From assembly GCF_902167145.1 (NCBI RefSeq), contig NC_050102.1, positions 9,238,850 through 9,302,849 of the forward strand: a stretch of 64,000 nt of DNA. Direction: 5' to 3'. The notes under the pieces are model-generated. The model saw nothing but the letters and a program-made list of their open reading frames with translations. It made no database searches and was not told the DNA's origin. Positions 34,907-45,949 of this stretch are shown piece after piece. Both the position numbers and the translations under genes were made by a program. The DNA comes from Zea mays (lineage: Eukaryota > Streptophyta > Magnoliopsida > Poales > Poaceae). The first letter of the stretch is position 1, and each line of letters starts with the position of its first letter.

Positions 34907-37900
34907 CTATTTGGGATCGAGCTCGGAGCTGATCCGGATCTGCTTAGAGGCGTTGCTGCTGGGGTCGAGGGGGATGGACTTAACCGTCTCCGCTGGCTCG
35001 AAGTTGCCGGCGTGACGCTTCACGTCTGGCACCTCCTTAGAGAGGCTCTCCAGGTCGGCGATGAGGGCCTCGGATTCGGCGAGGGCCTCGGCGTACTCCA
35101 CGCACTCCACGTCGCATTCGAACGCGTGTTTGTACGTGGGGCCGACGGTGATGACCCCGTTGGGGCCTGACATCTTGAGCTTGAGGTAGGTGTAGTTGGG
35201 GACGGCCATGAACTTCGCGTAGCATGGCCTCCCCAGTACCGCGTGGTAGGTTCCTCGGAACCCAACCACCTCGAACGTGAGGGTCTCCCTTTGGAAGTTG
35301 GAGTGCGTTCCGAAGCAGACGGGAAGGTCGAGTTGTCCGAGGGGCTGGACGCGCTTTCCGGGGATGATCCCATGGAAAGGCGTAGCGCCTGCCCGGACCG
35401 AGGACAGATCAACACGCAGGAGCCCGAGGGTCTCGGCGTAGATGATGTTGAGGCTGCTGCCTCCGTCCATGAGGACCTTGGTGAGCCTGACGTCGCCGAT
35501 GACGGGGTCGACGACGAGCGGGTATTTCCCCAGGCTCGGCACGTGGTCGGGGTGGTCGGCTTGGTCGAACGTGATGGGCTTGTCGGACCAGTCTAGGTAG
35601 ACTGGCGCCGTCACCTTCACCGAACAGACCTCCCGACGCTCTTGCTTGCGGTGCCGAGCCGAGGCGTTCGCCGCTTGCCCACCGTAGATCACGAAACAGT
35701 CGCGGACCTCGGGGAACTCTCCTGCCTGGTGATCTTCCTTCTTGTCGTCGTCGCGAGCCCTGCCACCCTCCGCGGGTGGCCCGGCCCTGTGGAAGTGGCG
35801 CCGAAGCATGGCGCACTCCTCAAGGGTGTGCTTGACGGGCCCCTGGTGATAGGGGCACGACTCCTTGAGCATCTTGTCGAAGAGGTTGGCACCTCCGGGG
35901 GGTTTCCGAGGGTTCTTGTACTCGGCGGCGGCGACAAGGTCCGCGTCGGCGGCGTCGCGTTTCACTTGCGACTTCTTCTTGCCCTTCTTCTTGGCGCCGC
36001 GCTGAGTTGACGCCTCGGGGGCATCTTCCGGTGGGCGGCCCTAGGGCTGCTTGTCCTTCCGGAAGATAGCCTCAACCGCCTCCTGGCTAGAGGCGAACTT
36101 GGTGGCGATGTCCATCAGCTCGCTCGCCCTGGTGGGGGTCTTGCGACCCAGCTTGCTCACCAGGTCACGGCAGGTGGTGTCGGCGAGGAACGCGCCGATG
36201 ACATCCGAATCGGTGATGTTGGGCAGCTCGGTGCGCTGCTTCGAGAATCGCCGGATGTAGTCCCGGAGAGACTCTCCCGGCTGCTGCCGGCAGCTTCGGA
36301 GGTCCCAGGAGTTTCCAGGGCGTACGTACGTGCCCTGGAAATTGCCGACGAATGCTTGGACCAGGTCGTCCCAGTTGGAGATCTGCCCCGGAGGCAGGTG
36401 CTCCAACCAGGCGCGAGCGGTGTCGGAGAGGAACAGGGGGAGGTTGCGGATGATGAGGTTGTCATCGTCCGTTCCACCCAGTTGGCAGGCCAGCCGGTAG
36501 TCCGCGAGCCACAGTTCCGGTCTCGTCTCCCCCGAGTACTTTGTGATAGTAGCCGGGGGTCGGAACCGGGTCGGGAACGGTGCCCGTCGTATGGCGCGGT
36601 AGAAAGCCTGCGGACCGGGTGGTTCAGGCGAGGGACTCTGATCCTCCCCACTGTCGTAGCGTCCTCCATGCCTGGGGTGGTAGCCTCGGCGCACCCTCTC
36701 GTCAAGGTGGGCCCGATGGTCGCGGTGATGGTGCTCGTTGCCGAGGCGTCCCGGGGCCGCAGGCGCTGTGTTGCGTGTGCGCCCGGTGTGGACCGAGGCT
36801 TCCCGCATGAATCAGGAAGTCGCGGCGCGATGTTCCGAGGGGTACCCCTGCCTTCGGGAGGCGGAGCTTTCGGCTTGTCCGACCGCGGCGCCCTCCAGGA
36901 GATTCTTGAGCTCTCCCTGGATTCACCGCCCCTTGGTGGTTGATGGCTCCGGCATCGCGCGGAGAAGCATTGCCGCTGCAGCCAGGTTCTGGCCGACTTC
37001 ACTGGAAGCGGGTGGCGGCCTGAACCTGACATCGTCGGCGATGCGGTGCTGGATACCCTGGGGTAGATGACGCATTTCTCCGGACGGAGGCTGGCCCGCC
37101 CATTCCTGCCCGACGTCCCGGCGGGTCGGCTCAAGTGCTCCTGCTCCCTCATCGAGCCTGGCCTGCACCCCGCGGATTTGCTCAAGCTGTGGGTCATGAC
37201 CCCCCGCCTGAACGAGGACCACAGCTAGCTCCCGTAGGATGTCAACGCGAGGCACATGCCTAGGGAGATCATCGTTCTCCGGCATACCGAGATGGTTGCC
37301 TTCGGAGGGACCCCCTAGATCGACGTAGAAACATTCACAACTTGGGCCGCAGTCCTCGTCGCCGAGGCTGCGGCTACCGTCGGAACAGTCGGAAAGGCAG
37401 TAGCTACATGCGGTCATGAAGTCCCGCATGGCACTGGGGTTACCAAGTCCAGAGAAATCCCAACAGAAGTCGGGCTCGTCATCTTCCTCGGACCCCGAGG
37501 GCCCGTAGGTCGAGACGTCCGTCAGCCGGTCCCAGGGTGACCGCATACGATACCCCAGAGGGTTTGGACTCGCCTCTACGAGAGCGTCCGCCGAAGCGAA
37601 GCCGCTTGGCGGGTCGAGGCTGAATCCAAGGGACGTGAGATGGGAATCGGTCGGTACCTCTTGGTCGACGGGCGGTGATGAAGTCACGTCGGGGACTGAC
37701 TGCACCGTCGTCTCAGGCACGAGGGTGACGCCCAGCAAGCCTTTCGCGAGCGTGCTGGCGTCGTCCGTTTGCTCGGAATTGGCGTGTTGCGGGGAGACGG
37801 CGCTCGTCTTCGTCTCAAACGCGAGGTCGATGCCCGACGCGCCCCCCGTTGGGGCGTCGGCGCCGCCGACTTGCTCGACAGCCGACGAGGGGCCGCCTCC

Positions 37901-38155
37901 TGCTTGGCCTTGGTTGCCCCGCCTCCTCCTTCGTCGGTGGGGGAGAGGGCGGGGTGAGCTCGAATGTTGTTCTTCCACCGCGTGGGGAAGACGTCGTCGA
38001 TTCCGCCGCCGGCGGGCGGGCTGTCGGCCGCCATTGTCGCTGTCGCACGGTGGGGGAAGGAGTATCATGTCGTAGCTGCCGTCGAGGGACATGAACTCAA
38101 GACTCCCGAAACGGAGCACCGTCCCGGGCTGGAGAGGTCGCTGGAGACTGCCCTT
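34907..38155 (-). pseudogene. gag: Gypsy Gag-protease with several stops
   Basis: The aligned start codon, ATG in the plus-strand sister copy, is AAG here at 38153-38155; the next in-frame ATG is at 38090-38092. The gag domain has WLADYRLACQLGGTDDDN and ARAWLEHLPPGQ near 36350-36480. A zinc-knuckle variant, CPYHQGPVKHTLEEC, lies near 35830, and protease with LMDGGSSLNIIY near 35450. Stops break the frame at 36923-36925, 36809-36811 and 36038-36040; each is a single C-to-T change compared with the sister copy (CGA or CAG in that copy). The frame ends at TAG 34904-34906, which is shared with the sister copy. Confidence 0.88.
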
Positions 38156-38196
38156 CTGGAGCTTGACGGGAAGCTGTTCGTCAACACGCAGCAGAC

Positions 38197-38215
38197 CCCT
38201 ACCTGGCGCGCCAAC
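38197..38215 (-). other. Primer binding site of the gypsy element
   Basis: On the minus strand GTTGGCGCGCCAGGTAGGG follows the 5' LTR directly. The same text follows the LTR of the sister copy at 57977. I am not certain which tRNA primes it. Confidence 0.65.
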
Positions 38216-39476
38216 TGTCGGCGTTTCGAGACCGGGGGGTCCCTGGGCCGACGAGTGAAATATCGCCGCGTGCCCCAGCCCAGATGGGTCGGCGCGAGGC
38301 CGAGCGCGAAGGGGGGAAAAGGCGGCCGGAGACGGGCGTGAGAGAGGTGGAAATCCCGCGGCCTTCGTGTTCGTCCCGCGCCCAGGTCGGGTGCGCTTGC
38401 AGTAGGGGGTTATAAGCGTCCACGCGGGAGAGGGAGCGAGCGGCCTCACGCGCCTCACGCGAGCGCCTGTCTCGTCCTCGTCCCCGCACGGCCAACCCTC
38501 TGTAAGAGGGCCCTGGTCCTTCCTTTTATAGGCGTAAGAAGAGGATCCAGGTGTACAATGGGGGTGTGGGCCCTTGGGTCGGGCCTGTCTCGTCCGCGCC
38601 TTAGGTTGGGCGATGTGGAGGCTCCTCCGAGGTCGAGGTCGAGTCTGTCTTCTGAGGCCGAGGTCGAGTCCGAGCCCTTGGGTCGGGCGAGGCGGAGACC
38701 GTCGACTGAGGCCAGGGCTGAGTCCGAGCCCTGGAGTCGGGCGAAGCGGAGTTCGTCGTCTTCAGGGGCTGAGCCCGAGTCCGAGCCCTGGGTCGGGCGG
38801 AGCGGAGTTCGCTGTCTTCCGGGGCTTAGCCCGAGTCCGAGCCCTGGGTCGGGAGGAGCGGAGTTCGCCGTCTTCCGGGGCTTAGCCCGAGTCCGAGCCC
38901 TGGGTCGGGCGGAGCGGAGTTCGCTGTCTTCCGGGGCTGAGCCCAAGTCCGAGCCCTGGGTCGGGCGAAGCGGAGCTTCCTATGGTGCCTGAGGCCGGGT
39001 CTGACTGCCTGTCAGCCTCACTCTGTCAAGTGGCATAGCAGTCGGTGCGGCGCAGGCGGCGCTGTCCTTCTGTCAGGCCGGTCAGTGGAGCAGCGAAGTG
39101 ACTGCGATCACTTCGGCTCTGCTGACTGAAGGGCGCGCGTCGGGATAAAGGTGTCAGGCCACCTTTGCATTAAATGCTCCTGCGATTTGGTCGGTTGGCG
39201 CGGCGATTTGGTCAGGGTTGCTTCTTGGCGAAGACAGGGCCTCGGGCGAGTCGGAAGTTCGTTCGTCGCTGGAGGGGGGCCTCGGGCGAGACGGAGATCC
39301 TCCGGGGTCGGCTGCCCTTGCCCGAGGCTAGGCTCGGGCGAGGCGTGATCGAGTCCCTCGAATGGACCGATCCCTGACTTAATCGCACCCATTAGGCATT
39401 TGCAGCTTTGTGCTGATGGGGGTTACCAGCTGAGAATTAGGAGTCTTGAGGGTACCCCTAATTATGGTCCCCGACA
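38216..39476 (-). repeat. 5' LTR of the minus-strand gypsy element, internally deleted
   Basis: 1261 bp against 1570 bp for its partner. About 310 bp corresponding to 25872-26180 are absent, and the joint at about 38568-38600 carries short GTCGGGCC-type text. The ~57-bp GAGCCCTGGGTCGG tandem units remain. Confidence 0.88.
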
Positions 39477-39481
39477 ATAAA

Positions 39482-40051
39482 CATCTATAACTTCTCAAGA
39501 TCTACAAAATTTATTTTGGTTGTTTGGTCATTTGTTTATCTCACATGATGGTTCTAACAATATGCACAAATTTTATACGTCTCTCTCGTAGTTTCATAAA
39601 CTACGAGAGATATAGGTTTTATGAATAAATTTATTTTTATTTTGTCATATGAAGAAATGTTCAATATATAAATTGTACATCATGATGAGTTATATAAGTT
39701 TGTAGTTGAAAACATTTTCATTTGAATTAATTTACTTCTTTAAAATATGATTTTTAAATTGTCTTTGCCTAGTGTTGGGAAAAAAACACACGGCAAAGAG
39801 CTCTTTGCCGAGTGTTGTATTTGTGACACTCGGCAAAGAGCCCTTTGTCGAGTGTCAAAAAAAGACACTCGGCAAAGAAACTCTTTGCCTAGTGTCAAAA
39901 ATAAAACACTCGGCAAAGAGCTTCTTCGCCGAGTGTTTTCTTTTATCGAGGATTTTTTGCGTGGCACTCGGCAAAGAGCTTATTTGCCGAGTGCCAAAAA
40001 AACACTCGGCAAAAAATATGGCACTCGGCAAAGATCCAAATTCCGGTAGTG
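39482..40051 (+). repeat. CACTA right arm with subterminal repeats
   Basis: AT-rich interior followed by about a dozen CTTTGCCGAGTG / CACTCGGCAAAG units in alternating direction, ending in TTCCGGTAGTG. The repeats are the presumed transposase binding sites by analogy with En/Spm. Confidence 0.85.
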
Positions 40052-40120
40052 ATATTTTTGACATTACTAGTTTTATTGAAAATTATTTTCACAACATATA
40101 AATTTTACGGTTCTATATGG

Positions 40121-40205
40121 TACTACCTCTGTTTTTTTATATTTGTCGCTATGCAGTTCAAGTTTGAACTAAAGAACGTCAAATAAAATTTTTTTGGAGG
40201 AAGTA
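40121..40205. mobile_element. Stowaway-like MITE, degenerate
   Basis: TACTACCTCTGTTTTTTTAT on the left and GGAGGAAGTA on the right form a weak inverted pair with TA at both edges, and TTTGTCGC near the left end is typical of this group. Confidence 0.5.
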
Positions 40206-40624
40206 CATTTTAATTAAAACATTGAAAGCCACAACAATAAACTTTTCCTTTTTGAGAAACATCCCTCCTTGTACAACAATCTACTAGTGGAGTGCTGCTG
40301 CACTGGAGGCCTGGAGCTTAACCTTTTTCTATCTAATCAGGCCGTTGCTCCTAACGATAGACCCAAAGGCTGAAAGCCCAATCAAGCCCAGTTGCGCGAT
40401 GGGGACGAAGGAGCCACTGTCACTCCCGCCGCGCTCGCTGCTCGATTACTAATTAAAGCCGCGCGCACGAGGAAGCGGATCAGAACACGCCACGATCTGG
40501 CGGCAGCACAGAGGGAGGCGGTCCGCGGTCGCATGCACGGCTCGCCGGCGGAGGCAACTGTTAATTATTACGCCGTGTACCAGCAGCAGCCTGCAGGACG
40601 ACGGCACGCGCGCGCGCGCGCGGC
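40206..40624 (+). other. Upstream region of the K+ channel gene
   Basis: Probable promoter and 5' UTR. The sequence turns GC-rich from about 40380. No clear TATA box is visible. Upstream ATG codons, for example at 40399 and 40531, lie out of frame with the channel start. Confidence 0.4.
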
Positions 40625-43600
40625 ATGCCGTTGAGTGGCAGGCCATGGGGCGGCGGCGGCGGCAGCGGTGGCGGCAGCTCGGGTAGGCTCGCGTCGTCCG
40701 GCGCGCTCCTCCCGGCGGCGCTGGGCGGCGCGCGCAGCGGGCGGCGGCCCCGGCTCCGGCGGTTCATCGTGTCCCCCCACGACCCGCGGTACGTGGCGTG
40801 GGAGCACTCGCTGGTGGCGCTGGTGGCGTACTCGGCGTGGGTGGCGCCCTTCGAGTTCGGGTTCGTCCCGGACCCGCGGGGCGCGCTGGCCGTCGCCGAC
40901 AACGCCGTGAACGCGGCGTTCGCCGTGGACATCGCGCTCACCTTCTTCGTGGCGTACGCGGACGGCGGGACGTACCTGCTGCAGGACGACCCCCGGCGGA
41001 TCGCGTGGCGGTACGCCCGCTCCTGGCTCGCGCTCGACGTCGCCTCCACCGTGCCCACCGAGGTGTACCGCCGGGTCCTGCCGCGCCAGGCCAGGAGCTA
41101 CAACTTCTTCGGCATGCTCCGGCTCTGGCGCCTGCACCGCGTCGGCACGCTCTTCGCACAGTACGTGCGCACGCACGTCGTCGTTGTTGTTGGATGCTTT
41201 TTTTTTGAACTGATGAACAACGACGTTGCTTTGCTTGGTTCCTTCATCTCTACTCTGCTTAGACTGGAGAAGGACAGGAAGTTCCGCTACTTCTGGGTTC
41301 GATGCACAAGGCTCATCTGCGTACGTGAGCTCGATGATTCTGCCTGCCTGCCTGCCGTTTGCATTCCACTAGCTCGTCAGTCTCATCAGCAGACTGATCA
41401 GCAAATAATGGAACTGTCTTTCTGTCTGCGCGCGCAGGTGACGCTGTTCGCGGTGCACTGCGCGGGGTGCTTCTACTACCTGCTGGCGGACAGGTACCCG
41501 GACCCGGGGCACACGTGGCTGAGCTCCTCCATGCCGGACTTCAAGCAGCAGAGCGTGTGGAAGCGGTACGCCGCGTCCATGTACTGGTCCATCACCACGC
41601 TCACCACCGTCGGGTACGGCGACATGCACGCCGTGAACACGGGCGAGATGGTGTTCACCACGTTCTACATGCTCTTCAACCTCGGCCTCACCGCCTACCT
41701 CATCGGCAACATGACCAACCTCGTCGTCCACGGCACCAGCCGCACCAGGAAATACGTACGGCCGGCCGGACTACCCTATGCTATGCTTCTTCTTCTGTTC
41801 TCTTCTGTCGTACGTCGGTCGTCGGCAGCCAATGCTAGCTTGCGATCGACATGAATCCATGGACACCCGACCGAATGAATGAATCCACCGTACCCACACC
41901 AGAGGGACGCGATCAAGGCGGCGACGAGCTTCGCGGTGCGGCACCAGCTGCCGCCGCGGCTGCAGGAGCAGATGGTGTCCCACCTGAGCCTCAAGTTCAG
42001 GACCGACTCGGAGGGGCTGCAGCAGCAGGAGACGCTGGACGCGCTGCCCAAGGCCATCCGCTCCGGCATCTCGCACTACCTCTTCTTCGCCCTCGTCCAG
42101 GGCGTCTACCTCTTCCAGGGCGTCTCCAATGACCTCATCTTCCAGCTGGTAATTCATTCGTCAGGCATCATTCATTGGAAGCTCCACCCAGCTCTGAATT
42201 CTTGCTGCCTGCCTGCCTGCCTGCGTTCCCAATGCAAGGTCTCTGAGATGAACGCCGAGTACTTCGCGCCCAGGGAGGACGTCATCCTGCAGAACGAGGC
42301 GCCGTCCGACTTCTACATCCTAGTCACCGGTAGTGTGGTAAAAACAACAACAACAACAACAACAACAAAACAAACAAAATCACACGCATTCTTTTCTGCT
42401 TGTCTTTTTTTTCCCTCACGATCAGTTCGAGGCTAGCTACTGTTGAATTTGATAACCAAAACAAGAAATGACACTGACAAGCAGTGATGCATTGACAGGA
42501 GCTGGTAGAGCTCCGGAACGGTTCAGAGCAGGCAAGTCCTTAATTCGTTCTCCCTGCTCTGATGATCATGCAATACAATTGGATCGGATAACCTTAGCAT
42601 GCCATCGTACGTGCGTTATGTGCAGGTGGCTGGGGTGGCCAGGGCCGGCGACGTCGTCGGCGAGATCGGGGTGCTGTGCTACAAGCCCCAGCTCTTCACG
42701 GCGAGGACGCGGTCCCTGTGCCACCTCCTGCGCATGGAGCGCAGCGCGTTCCTCAGGATCGTCCAGGCGAACGTCGGCGACGGCACCATAATCATCAACA
42801 ACCTTATCCAGGTAGTACTGCATTAATTGGCCCTCCCCAGTCCCCATGCATGGTTGATTTGTGCCGGCCGATTTCAATCAACCCAAGCTCTGCTCTCTGG
42901 ATTCATTTGCGTTGCATCGGATTGCTAACTGCAGTACCTCAAGGAGAAGAGGGACAGCGGCGCCATCGCCGGCGTCGCGGAGGAGATCGAGTACTTGCTA
43001 GCTCGGGGCCAGCTCGAGCTCCCCGTCACGCTCTGCTACGCCGCGTCCAGAGGAGACGACTTCCTCATGCATCAGCTCCTCAAGCGCGGGGTCGATCCCA
43101 ACGAGTCAGATAACTATTGGCATACAGCACTGGTAATAAAAAAAATCGTTATTTTTCTTATGTTTTTACTGCCTAAATTAATTACGAATTTGCAATGCTC
43201 ACTGCTCGTGTGGTCGATTGAATTTAACAGCACGTCTCAGCTTCCGGTGGACATGAGCAGTGCATCAAGCTTCTGCTAGAGCATGGCGCTGATCCTAATG
43301 CTTCAGGTCATCATATACGCTACCAAGATCAACGATCACTATATATATATTTATAGGAGCATGTGATTGGGGCCACCAACCAAACCTTGCGCTGATCGTA
43401 ATACAATGTCCAGACGCGCAAGGAAGAGTGCCCCTGTGGGAGGCCCTGTCGCGGGGGCACCGCGGGGCCGCGCAGCTGCTGGCGGACGGCGGCGCGGACC
43501 TGGCGTCGGGCGACGCGGCGCTCTACGCGCGCGCGGCCGTGGAGGCGGGCGACGTCGCGCTGCTGGAGGACGTGGCGCGCCACGGCGGGGACGTGACGGT

Positions 43601-44384
43601 GGCGTGCTGCGACGACGGCGGCACCGCGCTCCACCGCGCCGTGCTCCAGGGGGACGTCGGGATGGCCAGGGCCCTGCTGGAGCACGGTGCCGACGCCGAC
43701 AGGGAGGACGGCGGCGGCCGGACCCCGCGGGACTTGGCGGGCCAGCTCGGCCACCGCGACATGCACCAGCTGTTCGGGCCGCCCTCGCAGTCGCAGCACC
43801 GGGAAGCGGTGGAGAGTCCGATCAGGCGGCAGGGCTCGGGAACGGAGGACCATGGCAGCAGCTGCAGGCCCGCCGTCGCGGTCGCGGCTCGGCCGGCGGT
43901 CACCAGGTTCAAGAGCGCGCCCGCGGCGAGGGTCCCGGTCGCGGTCGCGCAGCACGACGGCGCCGGTTCGTCGCCGTCACCGTCGTCGTCCAGGCACAGC
44001 AGTCCGCGGCGGATGGTCAGCTTCCGGAACTCCCTCTTCGGCGTCCTCTCCTCGTCACAAGTGAACAGGCACGACGGAGCAGCTGGCGGCGGGGGGCATA
44101 GCCGCCACGAGAGGCACACGCACAGCAGGTCGCGGGTCAGGGTGACCGTCTCCTGCCCCGAGCAGGGCGTCGGCGCGAGGAAGCTGGTGTTCATGCCTGA
44201 GACGATGGCGCAGCTCGTGGAGCTCGCCGGGAGCCAGTTTGGGTTCGCCCCGACGAGGGTGGTGACCACAGACGGTGCCCAGGTTGACGACGCCAGGCTC
44301 GTCAGGGACGGCGACCACCTCCTCGTCGTCACCCATCAGTGGCAGAGGGTGCCCGACACTAAGATCGTGCATACGAATCAGTAG
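40625..44384 (+). CDS. AKT1-like: AKT1-type inward-rectifying Shaker K+ channel, 10 exons
   Basis: Exons: 40625-41160, 41263-41320, 41438-41755, 41903-42148, 42239-42337, 42499-42531, 42626-42811, 42935-43132, 43231-43306, 43414-44384. They sum to 2721 nt, or 906 residues, close to AKT1 length. Segments S1-S4 lie at about 61-178 (S4: [10 protein letters not shown]). The pore motif is [10 protein letters not shown] at 251-260. S6 and C-linker follow, then a cNMP-binding-like domain (about 375-495), ankyrin repeats (about 520-720) and a KHA domain (about 825-890). By family this plasma-membrane channel takes up K+ on hyperpolarisation and is activated by CIPK phosphorylation. Oddities are His171 where most relatives have Arg, and a GC donor after exon 6. 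It is closest to grass AKT1 (ZMK1/OsAKT1), possibly a paralogue. Expression is not shown. Confidence 0.93.
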
Positions 44385-44762
44385 ATGTGAACGTATTAGA
44401 GCAGCGTGTTTGACGTCGTGGCTGTTCACTGTATTGGTAACTCAGAACTGATTTATTAAGCGAAAGAATCGTATATATGTCCAGCTGCGACGGGCATAGA
44501 TTTAGTTCCCGTATATATATCATAGATTAATTAGGCTTAGTAAAATTGTTTTACCGTTTAGTCTTGAGTTTTTTATATGGGTAGCTAGTTTTATAACTAG
44601 ACTATATTTAATGTAATTGTTAATCAAACATTTGACGTAATATAGACTAAATTTTAGTAAGAGGAATCAAATACCCATTTAGCCAAAGTCAATGAGGTCT
44701 AGAGTGGTTTTTTTTTACAACTTCAATAGGTCACCTCACCAAATGACACATAATCACTCATA
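44385..44762 (+). other. 3' flank of the channel gene
   Basis: Probable 3' UTR, then AT-rich DNA reaching the Helitron end at 44763. No other feature is visible. Confidence 0.5.
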
Positions 44763-45559
44763 CTAGGTATATGCCCGTGCGTTGCAACGGGGACACTTAT
44801 ACACGAATATGTCATTGTTTAGTGACGCTATCAAAAAAATAACTCAACAATCATAACAAGTGAGTTTATCTAGGTAATGAGTGACAAAAATCAACCATGC
44901 ACCAAATATTAAAGGATCTAACTATGTATTAATGAAGATAAGATGCTGGGATTAAACCAACATAGTTGAGATAGAAAGCACCAACCTCACTTGTTATTTG
45001 GTGCATGTATGATTTTGCTCTAAACAAGCATGACCCCTCTTGTCACTCCTAATCATGTTACTGGTAGCAGAGATTAAGCAGTCCGGGAACACCGTCAGTT
45101 TGATGTATATATATAAACCATACAGACAATAGACAAACTGATTCGCACAGTTTCATGCTAAAAAAAATCCTCGATAATCTATACAGATGTTTCATTTCGC
45201 CTGTGGTTTTTCTGCTACACATTCAGAATCGCAACTCACCAGTCACCGCTGTTACAGCATCCACCCAACACATCTATGCATGCTATCATCCTAAGAACTA
45301 CTTAAGCAATTACACAACAGGCTCACAGTTGCAGCCCCAGGTTGAGGCGCGACGGATCAAAGGCAACCCGACCCCCCCCCCCCCCGACACACACACACAA
45401 CGTTATCAATCAGCCGTATGTGTCTGCATCTGATTCACCACCAGTTGAGCCACATGTGGGAACATCATTGGTCCTGAAAAAAGAAAGACACACAAAGGTC
45501 ATGAACTTTGAACTAAAATGGTCATGAGAAATGGAACACTAACCGTACAAGTGTAGTTA

Positions 45560-45900
45560 AGAGTCTGGTTTGGCACCTGGAACATAATTGAAACCATTCG
45601 CAGTTTGCTGCATGCCTGGGTGCCCGTGAAGATTATTGGGGCTGCCCTTCATCTCAAGGGTACGTTCAGCTCGGTTTATCGAAATTGGTTGTAGTGATCC
45701 ACATTGCTGGCTTGCTAATGCTTCGGAACTCATCCTCTACGTTGTGCTGGTAGAAGCATCTGGCTGAGATCCCGCCAAATGGCTTCCGTCGTTGCCAGCA
45801 CAGGCCTCGGTGGCAGGAGGGCTGCTCATAGATGGCTGCTCACCTGAAGCTGTTGTACGGTCTTGCGGTGTCGTTGTTTCGCGCCTCCAGGCCTACAATA
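45560..45900 (-). pseudogene. Unidentified gene fragment in Helitron
   Basis: The minus strand has a coding-like Ser/Thr/Pro-rich run (SGEQPSMSSPPATEACAG) with one stop, followed by MKGSPNNLHGHPG. The composition is like the tail of a regulatory protein. I do not recognise it. Confidence 0.35.
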
Positions 45901-45949
45901 TCTTGTTTCCCATTTGGCGACAGAAAACTTTCCAAGCATCTGTTGATAC

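Larger units (their letters stand above)
25511..39476 (-). mobile_element. Ty3/gypsy Tat-lineage element (Huck-like), minus strand
   Basis: LTRs at 25511-27080 and 38216-39476 flank a minus-strand gag-pol. Exact 5-bp duplications ATAAA lie at 25506-25510 and 39477-39481. In element sense the LTR begins TGTCGGGGACCATAATTAGG and ends ACGCCGACA. Tat membership rests on the gag/protease text, the archaeal-type second RNase H (FFDGS, NNVAEYEAL) and an extra opposite-strand gene between pol and the 3' LTR. Decay includes several stops, a one-base insertion near 32652-32657, an integrase deletion, and about 310 bp missing from the 5' LTR. The exact family name is not certain. Confidence 0.9.
24580..40051 (+). 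mobile_element. CACTA DNA transposon split by a gypsy retrotransposon
   Basis: Left end CACTACCGGAATCG at 24580 and right end TTCCGGTAGTG finishing at 40051 are the inverted CACTA termini. A 3-bp duplication ATA lies at 24577-24579 and 40052-40054. Both ends carry CTTTGCCGAGTG-type subterminal repeats (24598-24755 and about 39765-40040). Removing the nested gypsy element leaves about 1.5 kb without a transposase, so this is a non-autonomous element. Its interior is made of diverged tandem repeats. Confidence 0.9.

Noticed and set aside
36157..37197. Long open frames overlapping gypsy gag-pol in other frames and on the opposite strand
   Set aside because: They are shadow frames of the GC-rich gag-pol coding DNA, with Arg/Ser/Pro-rich nonsense composition and no domains; the same shadows appear in the sister copy at 58919-59830.
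40568..44429. Minus-strand open frames across the K+ channel exons
   Set aside because: They are antisense shadows of GC-rich channel exons, rich in Arg/Ala/Gly with no recognisable family.
45368..45383. Significance of the C-run and adjacent CA repeat
   Set aside because: Simple low-complexity tract within the Helitron; no structure or gene is associated.
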